Positions 1 through 5,223 of a stretch of 5,223 bases of DNA are shown here, piece after piece. The stretch covers positions 27,609-32,831 of the forward strand of contig PAYI01000027.1 in assembly GCA_002714815.1 (NCBI GenBank). Reading direction: 5' to 3'. The position numbers and the translations under genes were made by a program. Position 1 is the stretch's first letter. The number at the start of each line of letters is the position of its first letter. The stretch is from Flavobacteriaceae bacterium. GTDB taxonomy: Bacteria > Bacteroidota > Bacteroidia > Flavobacteriales > Flavobacteriaceae. The notes beneath the pieces are model-generated. The model was not told the DNA's origin. It made no database searches and saw only the letters and a program-made list of their open reading frames with translations.

Positions 1-872
1 CGAATGGAAACATCAGTTTCTGTAGGCACCCAGTGTGTTCCATTTTCTTGACCTGCAGCAAAACGATGAAAGTCTGGCATTCCTGCAAAAACACTATCCC
101 TAAAAATGGGAGACCATGTCGTTTCATTGGCATAGCCTTTCTCATTACCAACCCAGCGAATATCTGGACCTGCATCACTGAAAATTACAGCTTTTGGTTG
201 AAGCTCTCTAACTATTTTTATTGTATTGAGCCAGTCGTAGTATGTTTTTTTATCAACTCTACGCTCCTCGTTTGAGCCTCCATAATAACCATCACCTCCG
301 TTTGCACCATCAAACCATACTTCAAAAACATCCCCGTATTGAGTTAGAAGTTCTTTTAACTGGTTTCTAAAGTAAGTCAGATATTCTGATTTACCATAGT
401 AAGGATGATTTCTATCCCATGGAGAAAGATATACACCAAATTTTAATCCATATTCTTTGCAGGCTTTTGATAACTCATCTATCAAATCACCTCCCCCCCC
501 CCTCCATGGAGAATTTTTTACAGAATGTTCTGTAAATTTACTTGGCCATAAACAAAATCCATCATGATGTTTGGCTGTAATAATAATACCTTTCATGCCA
601 GATTCACTTGCAACTTTTGCCCATTGTCGCGTATCTAATTCAGTTGGATTAAATTGGTAGGGTTTTTCATCTCCATAGCCCCATTCTTTGTTTGTGAAAG
701 TATTCATGTTAAAATGAATAAAAGCATAATATTCCAATTTTTGCCATTCCAATTGATTGGCATTGGGGAGTGGACCTACAGGTAGTATTCTTTCTGGATT
801 AGAATCACAAGAAATAAAATAGATTAATAAAAAAACTATCAGTTGAATTCTAATAGAAGATTGTTTTATCAT
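1..872 (-). CDS. GH29 alpha-L-fucosidase lipoprotein, partial (C-terminus beyond the left edge)
   Basis: Predicted retaining exo-alpha-L-fucosidase that removes terminal fucose from glycans. The frame is open from ATG at 872 to the window edge, giving 290 residues, so the rest of the catalytic domain and any C-terminal modules are unseen. Residues 1-22 form a lipoprotein signal peptide with a hydrophobic core ending FISC, acylated Cys22, so it should be anchored in a membrane. The GH29 barrel follows: FIHFN at 51-55, HHDGF at 102-106, LSPWDRN at 149-155, and EVWFDGANG at 184-192 with Asp188 the likely nucleophile. The visible end, around TETDVSI (284-290), is also typical of the family. The LSPWDRN and WFDGANG forms suggest the alpha-1,3/1,4-specific GH29-B type; this is a judgement by eye. 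The start has no Shine-Dalgarno sequence and follows the next fucosidase gene by 72 bp on the same strand. A run of ten G encodes Gly around residues 125-127. Confidence 0.93.
   Translation of the reverse strand, partial: MIKQSSIRIQLIVFLLIYFISCDSNPERILPVGPLPNANQLEWQKLEYYAFIHFNMNTFTNKEWGYGDEKPYQFNPTELDTRQWAKVASESGMKGIIITAKHHDGFCLWPSKFTEHSVKNSPWRGGGGDLIDELSKACKEYGLKFGVYLSPWDRNHPYYGKSEYLTYFRNQLKELLTQYGDVFEVWFDGANGGDGYYGGSNEERRVDKKTYYDWLNTIKIVRELQPKAVIFSDAGPDIRWVGNEKGYANETTWSPIFRDSVFAGMPDFHRFAAGQENGTHWVPTETDVSI
493..502 (-). repeat. G10 homopolymer tract inside the fucosidase coding sequence
   Basis: Ten consecutive C on the plus strand, read as G10 in the gene, stand out in an AT-rich window. 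In the given sequence the tract is in frame and encodes part of Trp-Arg-Gly-Gly-Gly-Gly-Asp, which has the same spacing as the Trp-Lys-Asn-Gly-Lys-Gly-Asp type loop common in this family, so no frameshift is present. With eleven G the frame would hit TGA at 489-487. With nine G it would hit TGA at 484-482. Long G tracts are known slippage sites in other bacteria; whether this one varies is not shown here. Confidence 0.9.
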
Positions 873-888
873 TTTTAAAGGTTTTAAT

Positions 889-896
889 CAAAATTA
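889..896 (-). promoter_or_regulatory. Candidate -7 element upstream of the partial fucosidase
   Basis: Read on the minus strand, the eight bases TAATTTTG match the Bacteroidota -7 consensus TAnnTTTG exactly and lie 16 bp before the ATG at 872. A clear -33 TTG at the usual distance is missing; the nearest candidate is a T-rich TTTTCC stretch about 17 bp upstream. The start site would leave a leader of only about ten bases. It could give the gene its own transcript in addition to read-through from the fucosidase upstream. In AT-rich DNA such matches also occur by chance. Confidence 0.3.
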
Positions 897-944
897 TTTT
901 TGAATATCATATCGGAAAATCACTAAGGTCAAATTATAATTGAC

Positions 945-2279
945 TCACCGTAATTCAATTTCAATTATGGTATCAATATCGTCTTTTGGAAGTTTAGTTA
1001 TATCTATTGCGAAACCAAATGAATCATTACGATAATTAAGTTTTATTTTTGTTTTTAAATCAACAACACTCTTTATTCTGAGAGGGAATTTATCAATATG
1101 AAACACTTTTAAATCTGAATTTAATATGTGTAAATACACTTTTTTCCCTTTGCGAGTGGAGACAAAATCATCACTCGGAGGGATAGGCCCCCTTCTGGTT
1201 CCATATATGGTTAATCCATTTTGATTTAACCAATTACCCATGGCTTTTAAAGAGGCTTTGTGCTTAGGTTGAATTTTTCCGTTTGGCATTGGGCCAACAT
1301 TCAAAAGGAGATTGCTTCCATAGCCTGCGGCTCTAATTAAATAATGGATTAATTCTTTTTGTGTTTTATGTTTACGATCCTGAAGATTGAATCCCCAAGA
1401 ACCATTTATTGTTTCACATACCTCAAGTGGGACTGATCCAATTTGATCTTCTGGCGTGCCAAATCCCGTCGTGTTTTTCCCAGGCAAATCTTTTTCAAAC
1501 ATTTGAAAATCTTCACCATCAATTACTCCTATATGATGATTATTACCAATTAAAGATTGTGGTTGTAATTCGTGGATCATAGCATATATTTCATCGTAAT
1601 GCCAATCTACTTTTGATTTTCGAAACATTTTACCATCCCACTCTTTTTGGTCCCAATGACCATCAAACCAAATTCCCCCAATCTCTCCGTATTGAGTTAA
1701 TAACTCTTTCAATTGCCCTTTCATGAAATCAATATAGTTTTCCCAACTACCTTCACCTCTTCCTGTAATTCCATTTCCGGTTCTTCCTCTTGGGAAATAA
1801 TCATCTCGATTCCAATCTAATAAAGAATAATAGAAAAATAATTTAATCCCTTGTTTATGACATTCTTCTGCTAAGGCTTTTATAATGTCTTTACCATATG
1901 GTGTGCTATCTACAATATTGTAATCAGTCATTTTGGAGTCAAACATTGAAAAACCATCATGATGACGACTTGTAATTGTTATGTATTTCATTCCAGCTTC
2001 TTTGACCATGGCAACCCATTCTTTTGGATCATAGTCAATTGGATTAAAAAAATTAGGGAGCTTTTCATATTCTTCAATACTTATATTTTGGTTATTCATT
2101 ACCCATTCTCCATCACCTAAAATACTGTATACTCCCCAATGAACAAAAAGTCCAAAACGAGCATCCTGAAACCAAGTTCGAGCTTCTAAGTTTACAGGAC
2201 TAGGTTGATATTTCTGAGCTTTTAGTGTTGGCCCCAAAAGGAAAATGAATAATGCAATTTTAAAAAAAATTGTTTTCAT
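945..2279 (-). CDS. GH29 alpha-L-fucosidase, secreted
   Basis: Complete 444-residue exo-alpha-L-fucosidase, close to the usual length for a GH29 catalytic domain plus small C-terminal beta domain. Residues 1-22 are a Sec signal peptide ending LKAQ, with likely cleavage after Gln22 and no lipobox, so it should be soluble in the periplasm or exported. Family motifs appear in order: RFGLFVHWGVYS at 41-52, GEWVMN at 57-62, HHDGF at 106-110, FYYSLLDW at 149-156, GGIWFDGHW at 201-209 with Asp206 the predicted nucleophile, then PLEVCETINGSWGF at 284-297, where Glu286 or Glu289 is the candidate acid/base, and NLLLNVGPMPNG at 323-334. The FGLFVHWG and SWGF forms suggest the broad-specificity GH29-A type. 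It precedes the second fucosidase by 72 bp on the same strand and is divergent from the esterase-sialidase pair. No Shine-Dalgarno sequence is visible; the ATG is preceded by A/T-rich sequence. Confidence 0.96.
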   Translation of the reverse strand: MKTIFFKIALFIFLLGPTLKAQKYQPSPVNLEARTWFQDARFGLFVHWGVYSILGDGEWVMNNQNISIEEYEKLPNFFNPIDYDPKEWVAMVKEAGMKYITITSRHHDGFSMFDSKMTDYNIVDSTPYGKDIIKALAEECHKQGIKLFFYYSLLDWNRDDYFPRGRTGNGITGRGEGSWENYIDFMKGQLKELLTQYGEIGGIWFDGHWDQKEWDGKMFRKSKVDWHYDEIYAMIHELQPQSLIGNNHHIGVIDGEDFQMFEKDLPGKNTTGFGTPEDQIGSVPLEVCETINGSWGFNLQDRKHKTQKELIHYLIRAAGYGSNLLLNVGPMPNGKIQPKHKASLKAMGNWLNQNGLTIYGTRRGPIPPSDDFVSTRKGKKVYLHILNSDLKVFHIDKFPLRIKSVVDLKTKIKLNYRNDSFGFAIDITKLPKDDIDTIIEIELR

Positions 2280-2366
2280 AAATATATTTGAGTTTTGATT
2301 AAGTTTAATTTGAATTCAATTTTATAATTATCTTCAATATAATGAAAATTAGTATTTTTAAATAAA
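2280..2366. promoter_or_regulatory. Divergent intergenic region with candidate promoter and palindrome
   Basis: This 87-bp, very AT-rich gap must hold the promoters of both the minus-strand fucosidases and the plus-strand esterase-sialidase pair. On the plus strand TATATTTG at 2283-2290 matches the Bacteroidota -7 consensus TAnnTTTG, though no convincing -33 TTG sits at the right distance. On the minus strand only imperfect matches are seen. A perfect 10-bp palindrome, TTGAATTCAA, lies at 2310-2319 near the middle of the gap and could be an operator. No riboswitch or other RNA structure was recognised. Confidence 0.4.
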
Positions 2367-3071
2367 ATGGAATATATGCAATTTAAACTAGGAAAAATCA
2401 TATTAATTATTTTCCCATTATTGACCATAAATCTTTATGCCCAGGTCCCCAACCCAAATGATTGGCCAAATTTTAAACAATTCGAAAAATTAAATTCTAA
2501 TTTACCTAAATTGAAAAAAAATGAAAAACGAGTTGTTTTTATGGGAAATTCAATAACAATTGGTTGGCTTCAAGCTCATCCAGAATTTTTTGAAGATAAA
2601 CCCTATGTGAATCGTGGAATAAGTGGTCAAACTACTTCTCAAATGTTAGTAAGATTTAGAGCCGATGTAATAGATATTAATCCTGCTGCAGTTGTAATTT
2701 TAGCAGGAACAAACGATATTGCCGGTAATACAGGCCCTGTTAGCCTTAGTATGATTTTAGATAATCTCAAGTCAATGACTGAAATCGCTCAGGCTAATGA
2801 CGTTAAAGTTATTTTATGTTCTGTCCTTCCAGCATATGATTATCCCTGGAGTCAAGGAAAAAGTCCAAATATTAAAATTCCTAAACTTAATTCAATGATA
2901 AAAGAATACGCTAAAAAAAGTGGAGTGTTTTACTTGGATTATTTTGAAGCCCTTGATAATGGAAATAATGGTTTGATTAAGGAGTATTCTTCTGATGGAG
3001 TTCATTTAACCCTAAAAGGATATAAGGTTATGGAGCCCATGATTGAAAAAGTACTTAAAAATTTACTTTGA
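2367..3071 (+). CDS. SGNH/GDSL-family esterase, secreted (possible sialate O-acetylesterase)
   Basis: A 234-residue secreted serine hydrolase of the SGNH fold, probably a carbohydrate O-acetylesterase. A Sec signal peptide ends at LYAQ (residues 23-26). The four SGNH blocks are intact: FMGNSITIGW at 58-67 with nucleophile Ser62 (the common GNS variant of GDS), NRGISGQTT at 82-90 with oxyanion-hole Gly87, AGTND at 113-117 with Asn116, and SSDGVHLTLKGY at 208-219 with Asp210 and His213 completing the triad. ATG at 2367 and in-frame ATG at 2376 are both possible; the second gives a more standard signal peptide starting MQFKLGK. It ends 5 bp before the sialidase ATG, so the two are almost certainly one operon. 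That makes removal of O-acetyl groups from sialic acid an attractive role, but this is inference from context: the family also includes esterases for other acylated sugars and lipids. Confidence 0.92.
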   Translation: MEYMQFKLGKIILIIFPLLTINLYAQVPNPNDWPNFKQFEKLNSNLPKLKKNEKRVVFMGNSITIGWLQAHPEFFEDKPYVNRGISGQTTSQMLVRFRADVIDINPAAVVILAGTNDIAGNTGPVSLSMILDNLKSMTEIAQANDVKVILCSVLPAYDYPWSQGKSPNIKIPKLNSMIKEYAKKSGVFYLDYFEALDNGNNGLIKEYSSDGVHLTLKGYKVMEPMIEKVLKNLL

Positions 3072-3076
3072 TAAAG

Positions 3077-4222
3077 ATGAAACTGGTCTTTTTATCTTAT
3101 CTGTTATTTACATTTTTTATCTCATGTCAAATAAAAAAGGAATTTAAGTCAATCGCACTATTCAAAAACCAAACTGAAGACTATAAATGTTATCGAATTC
3201 CAGCACTAGTAAAAGCATCAAATCAAATTATACTTGCTTTTGCTGAGGGGCGTTTAATGGATTGTAATGATTTTGGAAATGTAGATATTCTTCAGAGAAA
3301 AAGTATGGACGGAGGAAAAAATTGGTCTGATATTAAAGTGGTTGCTCAATTCGGAGATCTTCAAGCAGGAAATCCTGCTCCTGTTGTGGATTGGTTTGAT
3401 CCTAATTATCCTGATGGTAGAATATTTTTATTTTACAATACTGGAGATGTTTCAGAACACAATATGCGCTTGGGAAAGGGGGTTCGTGAAGTTATGTATA
3501 TCACAAGCATTGATCAAGGGGAATCATGGTCCAAACCTGTCAATATAACTGAACAAGTTCATTTTAACAAGACAACAACTCAAAATCAAAAAGATTGGCG
3601 AACACATGCTAATACACCAGGTCATGCATTGCAATTTAAAAGAGGAAAATACAGGGGTAGAATTTATGTGCCTGCAAATCACTCTATTGGAGAACCTCAA
3701 GAAAGATATAACGAATATCAAGCTTATGGATTTTACTCAGATGACCATGGTAAAACTTGGTCTGTAAGCCCAGATATTGGAGTTTCTTCTTCGAATGAAT
3801 CAATTGGTGTTGAACTTACAAATGGGACCTTAATGTTAAATGTTCGAGAACAAAATGGAGATTCTAAGCAACGCATTGTAGCTTTAAGCACAAATGGTGG
3901 TGAGTCATGGGATAAAATTTATTTTGATGAAGAACTTATCTCTCCAGTTTGTCAATCAAGTTTGTTATTATTTGAACAAGAACAAAGTAATATTTTAATA
4001 TATTCTGGCCCAAATAGTACTGAAAAAAGAGAAAAAATGACCTTGAAATTTAGTCTTGATGAAGGTGAAAACTGGACTAAAGAAAAAGAAATATATAGTG
4101 GGGGAGCTGCTTACTCTGATTTGGTTCAAATCAATAACGAAGTCATTGGTCTACTCTATGAAAAAGATTTTAGTGAGATAACCTTTGAAATTTTCACCCC
4201 CAAAGTAATTCTTTCAGAGTGA
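3077..4222 (+). CDS. GH33 exo-alpha-sialidase (neuraminidase), lipoprotein
   Basis: Releases terminal sialic acids from glycoconjugates. It has 381 residues from ATG at 3077. An in-frame TTG at 3068 would add three residues and overlap the upstream stop; ATG was preferred because it gives a standard signal peptide. Residues 1-17 are a lipoprotein signal ending FISC with acylated Cys17. The six-bladed propeller carries five Asp boxes (SxDxGxxW): 76-83, 144-151, 221-228, 271-278 (Asn variant) and 326-333. Catalytic features appear complete: YRIP with Arg40, EGR at 57-59, a likely acid/base Asp65 in DFGNVD, Glu246 in VEL, Arg257 in LNVR, Arg318, and nucleophile Tyr346 in AAYSDL, followed by LLYE ending at Glu362. 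It is coupled to the upstream esterase by a 5-bp gap. No extra carbohydrate-binding domain is visible, so it is a minimal single-domain sialidase. Confidence 0.96.
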   Translation: MKLVFLSYLLFTFFISCQIKKEFKSIALFKNQTEDYKCYRIPALVKASNQIILAFAEGRLMDCNDFGNVDILQRKSMDGGKNWSDIKVVAQFGDLQAGNPAPVVDWFDPNYPDGRIFLFYNTGDVSEHNMRLGKGVREVMYITSIDQGESWSKPVNITEQVHFNKTTTQNQKDWRTHANTPGHALQFKRGKYRGRIYVPANHSIGEPQERYNEYQAYGFYSDDHGKTWSVSPDIGVSSSNESIGVELTNGTLMLNVREQNGDSKQRIVALSTNGGESWDKIYFDEELISPVCQSSLLLFEQEQSNILIYSGPNSTEKREKMTLKFSLDEGENWTKEKEIYSGGAAYSDLVQINNEVIGLLYEKDFSEITFEIFTPKVILSE

Positions 4223-4249
4223 AAATAAAAGATTTTTATTTTGTGAAAG
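4211..4249. terminator. Bidirectional terminator-like hairpin between convergent genes
   Basis: An inverted repeat covers the 13-bp gap between the convergent sialidase and DUF2911 genes. The inner stem pairs AAAATAAAA (4222-4230) with TTTTATTTT (4234-4242) around a 3-base loop. An outer stem pairs CTTTCA (4211-4216) with TGAAAG (4244-4249), separated by an uneven internal loop. Each direction of transcription ends in a T-rich arm. Both stop codons lie inside the structure. The inner stem is entirely A/T, so it is weaker than a classical terminator; the function is inferred from position and symmetry. Confidence 0.5.
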
Positions 4250-4760
4250 GAAGAGTTGCTCTATAATATCCCCATCCCATATTAAGATCCATGCCTGACA
4301 TACCTTTTTCAAAAATCATTGAAAAAGCTTCAATGTATTCACCTGCTTCAGTTAAAGGAACAGTAACTCTTTTAATATCCATATCTTGATTGTAACTGTA
4401 GGCTCCCCAAACATGTGTTGCTTTGTTAATTATTATGGTTATTTCATTTCCCATAGGAATAGAATAAAGAGTATAAGAACCAATAGGTAATTTAGTGCCT
4501 CCAACGTTTAAAGGTGTGTATAAAGTAAGTTCTGTTGATTCATTGGCTCCAGTTCTCCAAACTTTTCCTTCAGGTACTAAAGTAGAAATATCTCGTCCTT
4601 TTAATTGAGGTCTGCCATACAATATTCTAGCCCATTTGGCGGTTCCCTTAGTTGGATATTCAATCATGTCTAGGGGGCTTTTATCGAGTCCCTTAAAATT
4701 TTGTGAATAGCCTAATCCACAAACAAATAATATCATTGATAAAATAAATGTGTTTTTCAT
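4236..4760 (-). CDS. DUF2911 domain protein, secreted
   Basis: A 174-residue protein of the DUF2911 family, common in Bacteroidota and without an assigned function. Residues 1-20 form a Sec signal peptide (hydrophobic core, ending LGYSQ), so it should be periplasmic or exported. Family signatures are clear: LDKSPLDMIEYP at 25-36, YGRPQLKGRDI at 48-58, GKVWRTGANESTEL at 65-78, GSYTLYSIP at 93-101, then a TIIIN strand and WGAYSYNQD further on. This covers essentially the whole domain, and no catalytic motif is apparent. It is convergent with the sialidase and on the same strand as the EEP-family gene, whose stop is 58 bp upstream. Nothing in it points to glycan breakdown, so it probably lies outside the glycan locus. 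The ATG at 4760 is preceded by A/T-rich sequence with no Shine-Dalgarno. Confidence 0.93.
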   Translation of the reverse strand: MKNTFILSMILFVCGLGYSQNFKGLDKSPLDMIEYPTKGTAKWARILYGRPQLKGRDISTLVPEGKVWRTGANESTELTLYTPLNVGGTKLPIGSYTLYSIPMGNEITIIINKATHVWGAYSYNQDMDIKRVTVPLTEAGEYIEAFSMIFEKGMSGMDLNMGWGYYRATLPFTK

Positions 4761-4776
4761 AATTTAATCTTTTATA

Positions 4777-4805
4777 CTAAAATAAAAGAAGTTTGATAAA
4801 AACAA
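4777..4805 (-). promoter_or_regulatory. Candidate promoter of the DUF2911 gene
   Basis: On the minus strand a TTG (4805-4803) is followed after 18 bases by TATTTTAG (4784-4777). This is one mismatch from the Bacteroidota -7 consensus TAnnTTTG, and the spacing agrees with the usual -33/-7 arrangement. Transcription would begin roughly ten bases before the ATG at 4760. It would let the gene be expressed apart from the EEP-family gene upstream. The call rests on consensus matching in AT-rich DNA only. Confidence 0.35.
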
Positions 4806-4818
4806 GTAAAAATTTTTG

Positions 4819-5223
4819 TTAAAACGAACAAACCATATATACAGGATGATGATCTGAGGCCCACAGATCATTTTCCGTTTTAACCCACAAATGTTTTGCA
4901 AAATTAACTATAAAACCTTTTTGAAAGATATAATCAATTCTTTGAGTTGCATTCTTCCCAATATCAAAACCAGTGAAAGTTCCATATCTAGGATCTTCTG
5001 GATTTAAATAATTCATTACATCTTGAAAATCCTTTTGAAGCGTTTGAATCGGAATTGTATTAGGAGTTAAATTAAAATCTCCTGTTATTAAAACAGGAAA
5101 ATTATTAATATTAATCTTTTTAATTGTTTTTAAGATTAGGCTTGCAGATTGGGCTCTAGCCTCAATACCCAAATGATCAAAGTGAGTATTAAAAACCCAA
5201 AATTGTTTTTTTGTTCTAAGATG
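4819..5223 (-). CDS. Endonuclease/exonuclease/phosphatase (EEP) family hydrolase, partial (N-terminus beyond the right edge)
   Basis: The C-terminal 134 residues of a metal-dependent phosphodiesterase-fold hydrolase. The frame stays open to the last base of the window, so the true start is outside; the in-frame TTG at 5172 lies within the conserved core and is not a start. Numbering from the window edge, the core motifs are FNTHFDHLG at 11-19 (His14 conserved), LITGDFN at 45-51 (Asp49 and Asn51 catalytic or metal-associated), QRIDYIF at 94-100 (Asp97), and the closing SDHHPV at 123-128 with the Asp124-His125 pair. The missing N-terminus should hold the metal-binding Glu. The family includes DNases, sphingomyelinases and phosphoinositide phosphatases, and the visible part does not decide between them. 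Whether it is secreted cannot be seen. It ends 58 bp before the DUF2911 start on the same strand. Confidence 0.9.
   Translation of the reverse strand, partial: HLRTKKQFWVFNTHFDHLGIEARAQSASLILKTIKKININNFPVLITGDFNLTPNTIPIQTLQKDFQDVMNYLNPEDPRYGTFTGFDIGKNATQRIDYIFQKGFIVNFAKHLWVKTENDLWASDHHPVYMVCSF

Noticed and set aside
33..275. An 80-residue plus-strand open frame
   Set aside because: It lies antisense within the partial fucosidase, has no recognisable motif, and its Cys/Ile/Thr-rich composition is typical of a shadow frame.
481..510. The G10 tract as an existing frameshift that breaks the fucosidase
   Set aside because: Counting the bases shows that the frame continues correctly through the tract, and residues on both sides match GH29 spacing, so the gene is intact as written.
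928..944. Small inverted repeat (GTCAA and TTGAC with a 7-base loop) between the two fucosidase genes
   Set aside because: The stem is only 5 bp and there is no following T run, so it is too weak to call a terminator; read-through between the fucosidases remains possible.
3068..3076. TTG start for the sialidase, overlapping the esterase stop
   Set aside because: ATG at 3077 gives a normal lipoprotein signal peptide, and TTG is a rarer start; the three extra residues add nothing recognisable.
3342..3548. A 68-residue plus-strand open frame
   Set aside because: It overlaps the sialidase in another frame, where the sialidase frame carries clear Asp boxes and catalytic residues.
3524..3721. A 65-residue minus-strand open frame
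   Set aside because: It is antisense within the sialidase core and has no family features.
5170..5172. TTG at 5172 as the start of a short EEP-family protein
   Set aside because: The upstream residues, including FNTHFDH, are conserved EEP core, so the gene continues past the window edge.

Overview
The window looks like part of a glycan-degradation locus from a member of the Bacteroidota, most likely a flavobacterium. The DNA is AT-rich, the starts lack Shine-Dalgarno sequences and sit behind A/T-rich leaders, and several upstream gaps hold TAnnTTTG-like -7 elements. The proteins carry the lipoprotein and Sec signal peptides usual for this phylum, and a DUF2911 protein is present. Genus and habitat cannot be fixed from this window.

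Layout. On the minus strand, 1-872 is the N-terminal 290 residues of a GH29 alpha-L-fucosidase lipoprotein that runs off the left edge. A second, secreted GH29 alpha-L-fucosidase of a different subfamily type lies at 945-2279. An 87-bp divergent gap (2280-2366) separates these from a plus-strand pair: an SGNH/GDSL esterase (2367-3071) followed after 5 bp by a GH33 exo-sialidase lipoprotein (3077-4222). The sialidase converges on a DUF2911 gene (4236-4760, minus) across a 13-bp gap inside a hairpin that includes both stop codons. The C-terminal 134 residues of an endonuclease/exonuclease/phosphatase (EEP) family hydrolase (4819-5223, minus) run off the right edge.

How the genes fit together. 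Fucose and sialic acid are the usual terminal caps of mucin-type and other animal glycans. Two fucosidases, a sialidase and an esterase that could strip acetyl groups form a coherent 'decapping' set acting in the periplasm or at the cell surface. The substrate is inferred from the enzyme families. No SusC/SusD pair, transporter or regulator is inside the window. The DUF2911 and EEP genes have no obvious glycan role and probably mark the edge of the locus.

The most unusual sequence feature is a run of ten G (coding strand) inside the first fucosidase gene. It is in frame as given, but gain or loss of one G would bring a stop codon within a few codons, so it is a candidate phase-variation switch or a consensus-error hotspot.
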